Position numbers and translations under genes: made by a program. A stretch of 32,839 bases of DNA from contig JABHWG010000113.1 in NCBI GenBank assembly GCA_018657885.1, positions 1 through 32,839 of the forward strand, in the 5' to 3' direction. Positions within the stretch are counted from its first letter, which is position 1; every line of letters starts with the position of its first letter. Under the pieces are notes generated by a model. That model worked only from the letters and a program-made list of their open reading frames with translations. It searched no databases and was not told the DNA's origin. The DNA comes from Pelagibacteraceae bacterium. Lineage in GTDB: Bacteria; Pseudomonadota; Alphaproteobacteria; HIMB59; GCA-002718135. This document shows positions 1 through 8,667 of this stretch, piece after piece.

Positions 1-1
1 C

Positions 2-772
2 AACTATCCGTGTGACTTTAATAATTCTAATGACTATGTAAGCACGCAAACAAATAATCACAAACGCTCTGATAACCTTATACTCATCAACCCTAAGATG
101 GATAAAACAGAAATAATAAATCATTTAGAGTCTTCAAAAGCTGTAGGCTTTAAGCCTTATAGAACGTATTCAAAAACAGGCGATATCACTAACTGTAAAA
201 TTACAGACTTTCTGCCTGAGCATCAAATTGCAATAGCCAATGAAAAAGGCTTAATTATTATGATGCACTTATCTAAAAAAGATGGAGTAGCTGATGATGA
301 AAATATCAATGACTTAATTTTTCTCAGTGAAAAATACCCTAGTACAAAATGGATATTAGCACACTGTGCAAGAAGCTATTCTGCTTGGGGTATAGAAAAA
401 GCAGCTAAAAAATTAAGAAACTTAAAAAATATTTGGTATGATTGTTCCACAGTTTGTGAATCTGATGCCTTGAATGCCTTGTATACAGGTGTAGGAGTAG
501 ATAGAGTAATGTACGGCTCTGATGATATGATAGGTCCAATGCGAGGAAAATATATATCCTTTGGTATGGCTTGGTCTAATATCAATGAAAATAATCACTC
601 TTTAAAATTAGATCATTGTGATCATAGAATGACTTTTATTCGATATGAACAATTACGAGCAATGAAAAGAGGATCAAGACAAATTGGTCTTTCAGAAAAA
701 CAAAAAAAAGCTTTATTCTATGATACGGCAAAAAATTTAGTAGATAGCGTTAAGTCTAGAAATAAAATTTAA
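2..772 (+). CDS. amidohydrolase-family (TIM-barrel metal-dependent hydrolase) protein, 5' end truncated by window edge
   Basis: The frame is open from base 2 (NYPCDFNNSNDYVSTQTNNHKRSDNLILINPKMDKTEI...), so the ORF-track start at 98 is probably an internal Met. Amidohydrolase_2-like segments include IIMMHLS, KWILAHCARSY, NIWYDCSTVCES and VMYGSDDMIGP. Confidence 0.75.
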   Translation, partial: NYPCDFNNSNDYVSTQTNNHKRSDNLILINPKMDKTEIINHLESSKAVGFKPYRTYSKTGDITNCKITDFLPEHQIAIANEKGLIIMMHLSKKDGVADDENINDLIFLSEKYPSTKWILAHCARSYSAWGIEKAAKKLRNLKNIWYDCSTVCESDALNALYTGVGVDRVMYGSDDMIGPMRGKYISFGMAWSNINENNHSLKLDHCDHRMTFIRYEQLRAMKRGSRQIGLSEKQKKALFYDTAKNLVDSVKSRNKI

Positions 773-3700
773 TCTGTAACACTAGATAATAAATCGATGT
801 TACCTCCCATAGCAACAATATTATTTGAGATACTATATTCGTAACAAAACTTCTTTAAATATTCTGGCCCCCCTGCTTTAGGTCCAGTACCAGATTTGTG
901 ATGACCTCCAAAAGGTTGCGAACCAACAACAGCTCCTACAATATTTCTATTTATATATGTGTTTCCTACATTTGTATTTTTAATTACAGTATCAATTACT
1001 TTATCAATTCTACTGTGAATTCCTAAAGTTAAACCATAATTAAGGGAGTCAATCTGACGACACAACTCCAATAAATTTTTTGAATTAAAAGGTAGTACAT
1101 GAAGTACAGGCCCAAATATTTCTTCTTGAACTTCATTGATATTATTAATTTCAATCATTGTTGGGTTTATAAAATTTCCTTCACTATTATTTGAAGTTGA
1201 TTGATATTTTTTTGAAAAATTATTTATATGATTTAGTATTTTTTCTTTTGAAGCTCTATCAATAACGGGACCTACATCAGTTGAAATAAATTCTGGACTA
1301 GCAATAGATAATGAATCAATAGCTCCCTTAAGCATAGTTAAGGTTTTATTATAAACATTCTCTTCAAGACATAATATACGACAAGCAGAACATCTTTGTC
1401 CTGCACTATTAAAAGCTGAATTTACAACATCTTCTACCACATGCTCTGTAAGCGCAGAACTATCAGCAATAAGACAATTAAGTCCCCCAGTCTCAGCAAT
1501 TAAGTTTATTAAATCATCTCTTTCATGAAGTTTTTTTTGAATAATTTTTGCTGTCTCTAATGATCCTGTAAAAACAACATTTTGTAATTTTTTGTTAGAA
1601 AAAATCTTAGGACCTATTTCTTCCCCTTTACCTAATATTAAAGCAGCGGCATTTTTTGGAAGTCCTGCTTTTAATAAAAGATTAAAAATTACATAACTAA
1701 GATTAGAGGTTTGTTCAGCGGGTTTAGCTATAGTTACATTACCACAAACCAATGCTGCAATCATTTGCCCAACAAAAATAGCTATAGGGAAATTCCAAGG
1801 ACTTATTACACACGTTAACCCTCTTGCTTTTAATTTATAAATATTTTTTTCACCGGTGGGACCAGGTAAATTTTTTTCTTGAAAAATTATTTTAGCTTCT
1901 TCTGCATAATATCTACAAAAATCAACCGCCTCGCGTATATCAGCAATTGAATCTTGAATTGTTTTGCCAGCTTCTTTTACACAACACGATACAAGTGTAT
2001 GATAGTTACTTTCAAGTAAATTGGCAAATTTATTAACAATATCAACTCTTTTATCAAGATGTGTATTTTTCCACTCTTTGCTATATGATGTAAGATTTTC
2101 AATAGCCTCCTTAATAATATTTTCATCTGCATAAGAGGTCTCACCGATAATTTTTGAGTTATTATAAGGAGATACAATAATCTCTTTAATGTCAGTAACT
2201 TTGTCAGTGCCATTTACAACAGAATTTGATTTAACATTTTCAATTTTTTGTAAATTAGTAAAAAATTCTATATTTTTTTCTTCTGTTAAATCAATTCCAA
2301 CAGAGTTTTTTCTACCAACAAAAATATTTTCTGGTTTATTAATTTGATTTTGATCAATTTTATTAATTTTTGATAAAGGAGACTGAATTAAGCTATCTAT
2401 ATCAGCATTCTTTTTATTTAATTGATGAATGAATGATGTATTTGCACCATTCTCTAGTAGCCTTCTTACTAGATAAGGGAGAAGATCATTATATCCACCA
2501 ACTGGAGCATACACTCTGCAAAAAAAATTAGTTTTGTTGGTAAAATGATTATAAATCTCATCACCCATTCCGTGTAATTTTTGAAATTCATGAGGTTTCG
2601 TCATAAATAACTGCTGAACATAGGCGATTGTAAAAGCATTGTGTGTTGCAAATTGAGGAAATATATTATGTGAATTTGCAAGTATGTGAGCACATTTTAA
2701 GTACGATAAATCTGTTATAAATTTTTTTGTAAAAACTGGATAATTTTCTAATCCCTTTTCTTGAGCAAGCTTTATTTCTGTATCCCAGTATGCACCCTTT
2801 ACAAGACGGACATTCATTTTTTTATTTAACTTTTTCAATTTAGTGTCAAGCCACTTCAAAACAAATATGGAGCGTTGTTGATATGCTTGAACAGCTATAC
2901 CAAAGCCAGAATAATGATTATCTATGACATTGGTATTCAGAATCTCTTCCACCATAAATAATGATAAGTTTAAACGATCTGCTTCCTCAGCATCAAAACA
3001 AATATCGACATTTACTTTTTTTGCGAGCTCAATTAGTTCAAATAATTTTGGTAATAACTCTTTTCTAAGTAAGTCCAATTTGCTACGCTCATAACGAGGA
3101 TGTATAGCAGATAATTTAATAGATATACTATGTTTTTTTTCAGTGGATGATTCTCCTATCACCTTAATAGCATTTTTGTAATTTTCAAAGTACTTGTCTG
3201 CATCATCATAAGTTCTAGCGCCTTCGCCGAGCATATCAAATGAATAAGCATAAATAGATCCCTCTAATTTCGAGGAGAGTTTTGATGCCCTTTTTATATC
3301 TTTTTCAAAAATAAATTGCTTTGCAAGTATATTAATTGATTGCTTGATGACTGATCGTAAAACAGGTTTACTAATATTTTTTAATACCGATATAAATATA
3401 TCAGTTTCTTTTAGTTCATCTTGCTTCAGGATTTTTCCAGTCATTAAAAAAGCAATAGAAGAAATATTTACAAAAATATTATTGTCATTCTTTATGTGAT
3501 CCTTCCACTTACCTGATGGTATTTTGTCTTCTATTAAATCGTTAATAGTTTTATTATCAGGAATTCTAAGCAGTGCTTCTGCTAGACACATTAGTACTAT
3601 TCCCTCTGAACTAGATAAATCATATTCGTGCATTAATTTTTCAAATGCGTTATATGAATTGTATTCTTTTGCGGACTCGATTATTTTTTTAGCTCGATCT

Positions 3701-3816
3701 TGAATTTCTTTATCATTTGATATTAGATAACTGGAAATCTCTGGAACTAAATAATCATGTGTCAGGGTAACTTGATCCGTAAATTTATTATTAAATATAT
3801 CTTTCATTTTTAGCAA
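769..3816 (-). CDS. putA: bifunctional proline dehydrogenase / L-glutamate gamma-semialdehyde dehydrogenase (PutA)
   Basis: 1015 aa. Proline dehydrogenase part (KLSAIHPRYERSK, VRLVKGAYWDTEIK, RVYAPVGGYNDLLPYLVRRLLENGANTSF) followed by aldehyde dehydrogenase part (VISPWNFPIAIFVGQ, VVFTGSLETAK, ETGGLN, SAGQRCSACRI, EEIFGPVLHV). Confidence 0.96.
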   Translation of the reverse strand: MLKMKDIFNNKFTDQVTLTHDYLVPEISSYLISNDKEIQDRAKKIIESAKEYNSYNAFEKLMHEYDLSSSEGIVLMCLAEALLRIPDNKTINDLIEDKIPSGKWKDHIKNDNNIFVNISSIAFLMTGKILKQDELKETDIFISVLKNISKPVLRSVIKQSINILAKQFIFEKDIKRASKLSSKLEGSIYAYSFDMLGEGARTYDDADKYFENYKNAIKVIGESSTEKKHSISIKLSAIHPRYERSKLDLLRKELLPKLFELIELAKKVNVDICFDAEEADRLNLSLFMVEEILNTNVIDNHYSGFGIAVQAYQQRSIFVLKWLDTKLKKLNKKMNVRLVKGAYWDTEIKLAQEKGLENYPVFTKKFITDLSYLKCAHILANSHNIFPQFATHNAFTIAYVQQLFMTKPHEFQKLHGMGDEIYNHFTNKTNFFCRVYAPVGGYNDLLPYLVRRLLENGANTSFIHQLNKKNADIDSLIQSPLSKINKIDQNQINKPENIFVGRKNSVGIDLTEEKNIEFFTNLQKIENVKSNSVVNGTDKVTDIKEIIVSPYNNSKIIGETSYADENIIKEAIENLTSYSKEWKNTHLDKRVDIVNKFANLLESNYHTLVSCCVKEAGKTIQDSIADIREAVDFCRYYAEEAKIIFQEKNLPGPTGEKNIYKLKARGLTCVISPWNFPIAIFVGQMIAALVCGNVTIAKPAEQTSNLSYVIFNLLLKAGLPKNAAALILGKGEEIGPKIFSNKKLQNVVFTGSLETAKIIQKKLHERDDLINLIAETGGLNCLIADSSALTEHVVEDVVNSAFNSAGQRCSACRILCLEENVYNKTLTMLKGAIDSLSIASPEFISTDVGPVIDRASKEKILNHINNFSKKYQSTSNNSEGNFINPTMIEINNINEVQEEIFGPVLHVLPFNSKNLLELCRQIDSLNYGLTLGIHSRIDKVIDTVIKNTNVGNTYINRNIVGAVVGSQPFGGHHKSGTGPKAGGPEYLKKFCYEYSISNNIVAMGGNIDLLSSVTD

Positions 3817-3853
3817 TATAGCTGTTATTCTACAATAATTTGCTCGTAAAAAT

Positions 3854-3893
3854 TTACTGTTAAATTAAAAATATTAGAATTTATTACTGTTAA
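3854..3893. promoter_or_regulatory. putA/regulator intergenic direct repeat TTACTGTTAA (3854-3863 and 3884-3893)
   Basis: Two identical 10-bp direct repeats spaced exactly 30 bp start to start in the divergent intergenic region; candidate Lrp/PutR binding sites (inference). Confidence 0.4.
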
Positions 3894-3950
3894 TATGTAT
3901 AATATTGATATAATCTCTTGTTAAAATATATAAATACAAGAATATTTATT

Positions 3951-4388
3951 GTGATTGATAAAATAGATGAACAAATAATTAAGCTAGTGGCCAAAAATGG
4001 TCGCATAAAATTAAGTGATTTAGCAAAACAAGTAAATTTATCTATATCGCCGTGCCAGGCACGTTTAAAAAAATTAGAAGATCTGAAATATATTTTAGGT
4101 TACCACGCAAGAGTAAACTATGAGCAAATGCAAAAAGCTCATGTGGCATTTGTTCAAGTAGTGTTGTCTGACACAAGAGCTAGTGCATTAGAAAATTTTA
4201 ATAGAGAGGTGAGTAAACTGGACAGTATTGAACAATGTCATATGATAGCAGGAAGTTTTGATTATTTATTAAAAGTCAGAACAAAAAATATAAAAGAATA
4301 TAGAATACTTTTATCTGAAAAAATTTCATCTCTTCCAAATGTATCATCGACATCAACTTTTGTGTCAATGGAATCTGTTAAAGATTAA
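3951..4388 (+). CDS. putR: Lrp/AsnC-family transcriptional regulator, divergent from putA (PutR-like)
   Basis: IDEQIIKLVAKNGRIKLSDLAKQVNLSISPCQARLKKLEDLKYI is an Lrp/AsnC helix-turn-helix, followed by an AsnC-type effector domain. The track starts at a TTG (3918), but GTG at 3951 gives the family-typical N-terminus (M/V)IDKIDEQII. Position next to putA suggests PutR. Confidence 0.85.
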   Translation: MIDKIDEQIIKLVAKNGRIKLSDLAKQVNLSISPCQARLKKLEDLKYILGYHARVNYEQMQKAHVAFVQVVLSDTRASALENFNREVSKLDSIEQCHMIAGSFDYLLKVRTKNIKEYRILLSEKISSLPNVSSTSTFVSMESVKD

Positions 4389-4390
4389 AT

Positions 4391-5455
4391 TTATAAAGGT
4401 TGATATTTAATATCGTATTTAAAATATTTAGGACCAACTAAATCTATTGCTTCTTTTGATCGCCAAATTGGATCACAAGGAAGGCCTAATACATTTACTG
4501 AAAGACCGTACTTCATCACCTCAGTTGTTACTGGCTCACCTGTGTTTGCATCAAACAAACAAATTAAATCAGGTGTGGTTGCTAATACTTTATCTCCTTC
4601 CATTGCAATCAAGAATTCATTTTGAAAATCAAGTTTCGCGTTTCTTCCTGCAAAATCTCCTATACCTTCTAACTTTACGACTCCTCTTGTAAAACCTTCA
4701 CCTGCAGTTCTTTCAACATCTCTAACTCTAGCTTGAAATAAATGTTTTCCTTTCAATTCTTTTGCAAGTACTTGATATGCATTGAAAGAATGTTCCTTTA
4801 CAACACAACCGATATAATGAATTAAGGATAAACTATTTTTAATTAAATATTTTTTACACTCTTTAGCTGTCACTGGATATAAGCTCACCATAGCAGAACC
4901 GCCCATTTGAATTGTCAATGCTCTTGCTAATTTTTCTGTCCATTGATTACTGATAGTGTCAAATGTAGCCCCATTTCCTTTGTCATCAATCATTGCCATC
5001 GGAGTAGCTTTAATGCCACCTAATGTGAATGATACCATTTGTAATTCAGGAAATGCTCTACCCATTGCATCTCCGTCGACTATTGGTAAACCTAATTTTG
5101 CTGCAGCAACAAATGGAATAGTGGAGTTTAAACCACCTGCTTCAATGCATAAAATTGCAGCTACTTTTTTTTGCATTAATTTTTCCATCATCGAAACAAG
5201 TTGGGTAAATTCATTTCCAGAAGGAAATTTTTCCATCATGACTGTAGGTGCTCCCATCATCGCTATTGGAAGTATCAGCGCATCATCATCAAGTGTTTCA
5301 ACTTCTATTACTTTTACAGGATCAGCAGTTTCTAGACATTGATTAGTCATTAATCTTCCAACATAAGGATCTCCACCGCCTCCTGACCCAAGCACAGCTC
5401 CTCCAATCGCGATTGCTTCTAATTTATCTTTATCAACTGATGTAATTTTTTTCAT
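4391..5455 (-). CDS. DUF917-family protein
   Basis: 354 aa. N-terminus AIAIGGAVLGSGGGGDPYVGRLM and internal MGAPTVMMEKFPSGNEF, CIEAGGLNSTIPFVAAAKLGLPIVDGDAMGRAFPELQM are typical of DUF917. Last gene of the leftward operon, directly after a short HyuA. Confidence 0.88.
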   Translation of the reverse strand: MKKITSVDKDKLEAIAIGGAVLGSGGGGDPYVGRLMTNQCLETADPVKVIEVETLDDDALILPIAMMGAPTVMMEKFPSGNEFTQLVSMMEKLMQKKVAAILCIEAGGLNSTIPFVAAAKLGLPIVDGDAMGRAFPELQMVSFTLGGIKATPMAMIDDKGNGATFDTISNQWTEKLARALTIQMGGSAMVSLYPVTAKECKKYLIKNSLSLIHYIGCVVKEHSFNAYQVLAKELKGKHLFQARVRDVERTAGEGFTRGVVKLEGIGDFAGRNAKLDFQNEFLIAMEGDKVLATTPDLICLFDANTGEPVTTEVMKYGLSVNVLGLPCDPIWRSKEAIDLVGPKYFKYDIKYQPL

Positions 5456-5459
5456 TTAA

Positions 5460-7001
5460 TTATTTATTCTCCATCTTAAGATCACCAACAACAGTAACAT
5501 TTATTAATAAATTCTTACCTGGTAAATATGATAATGGCATATCGGACACTGCCAACAAATTAATCGTATCTGGATTGGCATTTCTTTTTATAGCAAGATT
5601 GGTTGCCTCATCTGTAACTTGTTTTATAGCAGTCTCCCTATCAATCTTGTCATCAATCAATATAACTTTTGATACTTGACCGCTGACCTGAGCTATTGCA
5701 GCACCAACTGCATTGGCTAAATCATTATGAGGTGGTTTTATAACATTCAGACCATCAATTTCATTATCAAGCATAACACTTCCACCACCAACAGCAATAA
5801 CAGGTATTTTTTCACTTGAAGTTCTTGCTCTCGCAACTTTATCTTCAACCATTTGATCCATTAAATTAATTATATTTTTTTTATTTTTTATTTCAGGAGC
5901 TTCTTTTGTACCTATCTTACATCTCCCATAAGAAACTGCTACATCACTTGCTGTAAGCACATCTCCTCCAAAAACTTTTGCCTTATCTGTTAATTCATGT
6001 CCAACTGATTGAGGACCTACTGTAATCTTCTCAGTATCAATTATAGAACCTCCTCCTAGCCCAAAACTGATTACATCTGGCATAGAAAAATTTGTTCTAA
6101 CATCTGCTACAGTAACATAAGTACCTGCTTGTCTAGGAAACCCATCCTTTACTTCTCCTACGTCAGTAGTAGTGCCTCCAACATCTACAACAAGTGCATT
6201 TTTTTCTTTAGATAAAAAAGCTGCGCCTCTCATTGAGTTGGTAGGTCCACAAGCAAAAGTAAGTACTGGTGAATCTATTACTTCAGAGGATTGAATTAGG
6301 GTACCATCATTTCTAGTAAAAAACATTGAGCATTTAAAATTCATTTTATTACGAAGTTCGTCAAATGACTCTACAACTTCTTTTGCTAATGGTTTTAAAG
6401 TTGCATTGATTAGGGTGGCGTTTTCTCTTTCTAACAATCCCATTCCACCAATATTTTTACTAAGAGAAACTTGTATATTTGGTGAATTTTTTTTTATTAT
6501 GTCAAAAGCTTCTTGCTCCATATCACCTCTCACTGTCGCAAAGACTGAACTTATGGCAATTTGATCACACCCTGCTTTTATTAATTCATTCAATGCAATA
6601 ATTATTTCTTTTTCATCTAATTTTGAAATCTCACTTCCATCCATTTCAAAACCACCTTTAACTAGTTGAAATTTTCCATTCATAGAATCAACTAATTCTT
6701 TTGGCCAATCAGCAAAAGGTAAAATAGACCCACCTGAAGGTAAACAAATTCTAATCAATCCTGTTTTAGCTAATTTTTTTCTTTGGACTATCGCATTTAC
6801 AAAATGAGTAGTGCCCACAATTAAGGCCTCAACATCTTTTGATTCTGTTTTAGCTTGATTAAGGGCAGCTGTAATTGCGTTTTCTACACCAGATAAAATA
6901 TCTTTAGTTGTAGGACTTTTTGCACCCCCTAAAAATTTTTCTGATTGCATTACTACTGCATCAGTATTTGTGCCTCCAACATCTACACCAATTCTTATCA
7001 T
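5460..7001 (-). CDS. hydantoinase/oxoprolinase family protein, short HyuA form (513 aa)
   Basis: ASKHA-type N-terminus MIRIGVDVGGTNTDAVVM, VGTTHFVNAIVQRKKLAKTG, VVDVGGTTTDVG, FGLGGGSIIDTE, PVIAVGGGSVML. Shorter than the two long HyuAs. Confidence 0.9.
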   Translation of the reverse strand: MIRIGVDVGGTNTDAVVMQSEKFLGGAKSPTTKDILSGVENAITAALNQAKTESKDVEALIVGTTHFVNAIVQRKKLAKTGLIRICLPSGGSILPFADWPKELVDSMNGKFQLVKGGFEMDGSEISKLDEKEIIIALNELIKAGCDQIAISSVFATVRGDMEQEAFDIIKKNSPNIQVSLSKNIGGMGLLERENATLINATLKPLAKEVVESFDELRNKMNFKCSMFFTRNDGTLIQSSEVIDSPVLTFACGPTNSMRGAAFLSKEKNALVVDVGGTTTDVGEVKDGFPRQAGTYVTVADVRTNFSMPDVISFGLGGGSIIDTEKITVGPQSVGHELTDKAKVFGGDVLTASDVAVSYGRCKIGTKEAPEIKNKKNIINLMDQMVEDKVARARTSSEKIPVIAVGGGSVMLDNEIDGLNVIKPPHNDLANAVGAAIAQVSGQVSKVILIDDKIDRETAIKQVTDEATNLAIKRNANPDTINLLAVSDMPLSYLPGKNLLINVTVVGDLKMENK

Positions 7002-7008
7002 TTATAAT

Positions 7009-8667
7009 TTATTTTTTATAACCGTAATATTTTTTTGCCTGTTCCTTAGTTATATATTGGTTTAGCAAATCACTTTTAATCATTTCTTTATTTCTTTTTT
7101 TAGGATCCCCAAAACCTCCACCATTACCAGTATAAATTCTTACAATATCACCTGGTTCTAAACCTAATCCAGTAACCACAGAATATTTTTCAATTTTTTT
7201 GTTTTTTCTAATTACCTCAATGTAGTTAGCACTTCCTTCTCTTCCTTTATTAAGCGACCATGGCAATGTTTTTGATCTTGTATAAGCAACTGAAACCCAT
7301 GCATTTTTTGATCTAACACGATAATCCATAATAATACCTTTGCCGCCATTGAATTTTCCTTCACCACCTTCTTGGTTGTTAAGTCTCATTTGATTAACAT
7401 ACAAACCATGTCTTGCCTCATGAATTTCTGCAGGAGTATTAAAAGTATCACCATGAAAGGCAGAAAAATTTGCACTCATTCCATCACCTGCAGCAGAAGC
7501 ACCCCATCCACCAATTTGAGGTTCGATAATAATAAAAGGTTCATTCGTATCAGGATGTGTACCTCCCATAAATGTCCCACATATAGAAGCAAAACTTCCA
7601 GCTGTTGATTTATCTGGATTAAGATGTGAGATTGTTTTCCAAATTAAATCATACGATCTAATATCAGTTTCATAATAAATACCTTGAGCTGCAGGTCTTA
7701 TTGGATTGAACATTGATCCTTCATCACAAATAACTTTAAGCGGTCTAAAAGTTCCAGCATTACAAATAAAATCACTTGAAGTAACGCCCTTGAAAGCCAT
7801 TTGAGCTGATACAACTGTCCCATCATAAGATGCATTATTAGGACCTGTGTCTTGTACTGGATTATTTCTTAAATCTACAATAAATTCTTTATTGGTAATT
7901 GTTACTTTTACTTGGATTTTTTTTCCATTATCCAAATAATCTTCTCCATAATACGTTCCATTTTTTAATTTTTTTAATGAATCTAATGATGAATTCTCTC
8001 CATATTCCATAAAAAGATCAACTGATTTTTCAAAAGTATCTCTGCCATATTTTTCTGATATATCCTTAATTCTTTTCTCTCCAACTCTTATGGATGCGAT
8101 TGCAGCCCACATGTCTCCTTTTGTATACTGAGGCACTCTACTATTAGAAATAATAATATCGATAACTGATTGAATTGGTTTTCCTTGATTAAATAATTTA
8201 ATAACTGGCAATTGTAATCCCTCTTGAAATATTTCTGTTGCATCTGCAGATATTCCACCTGGTGCCATTCCACCTAAATCAGGCCAATGTGCTATGTTTG
8301 CAGTCCATGCAATTCTTTTTTTTCCCGAGAAAACAGGCATCACAACTATAACATCATTTAAATGGGTTACCCCTCCATTATATGGGTCATTGGTTGCGAA
8401 AATATCTCCAGGATTTATATCCTTATCATCAAATTTTTTTAAAACTGCCTGAACAGCCTTATCACACATTGCAATAAAAGCTGGAATACCAGCACCTGAA
8501 GCAGCTATGTTTCCATTTGAATCAGTTACTGCAGTTCCAAAATCTAATACTTCATATATTATTGAACTCATTGCTGTTTTTCTCATTGCAATAAACATTT
8601 CATCACAAGCAGCTTGTAATGAGCTCTGAATTATTTCTACAGTAATCGGATCAATTTTTTTTGCCAT
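7009..8667 (-). CDS. hyuB: hydantoinase B/oxoprolinase family protein (HyuB)
   Basis: 552 aa. IDPITVEIIQSSLQAACDEMFIAMRKTAMSSIIYEVLDFGTAV, GDIFATNDPYNGGVTHLNDV, C-terminal GNGGGFGDPKKRNKEMIKSDLLNQYITKEQAKKYYG. Confidence 0.95.
   Translation of the reverse strand: MAKKIDPITVEIIQSSLQAACDEMFIAMRKTAMSSIIYEVLDFGTAVTDSNGNIAASGAGIPAFIAMCDKAVQAVLKKFDDKDINPGDIFATNDPYNGGVTHLNDVIVVMPVFSGKKRIAWTANIAHWPDLGGMAPGGISADATEIFQEGLQLPVIKLFNQGKPIQSVIDIIISNSRVPQYTKGDMWAAIASIRVGEKRIKDISEKYGRDTFEKSVDLFMEYGENSSLDSLKKLKNGTYYGEDYLDNGKKIQVKVTITNKEFIVDLRNNPVQDTGPNNASYDGTVVSAQMAFKGVTSSDFICNAGTFRPLKVICDEGSMFNPIRPAAQGIYYETDIRSYDLIWKTISHLNPDKSTAGSFASICGTFMGGTHPDTNEPFIIIEPQIGGWGASAAGDGMSANFSAFHGDTFNTPAEIHEARHGLYVNQMRLNNQEGGEGKFNGGKGIIMDYRVRSKNAWVSVAYTRSKTLPWSLNKGREGSANYIEVIRKNKKIEKYSVVTGLGLEPGDIVRIYTGNGGGFGDPKKRNKEMIKSDLLNQYITKEQAKKYYGYKK

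Noticed and set aside
4956-5342. 128-aa plus-strand ORF inside DUF917
   Set aside because: Antisense shadow of a well-supported coding gene. Composition reflects reversed codons and there is no recognisable domain or RBS.
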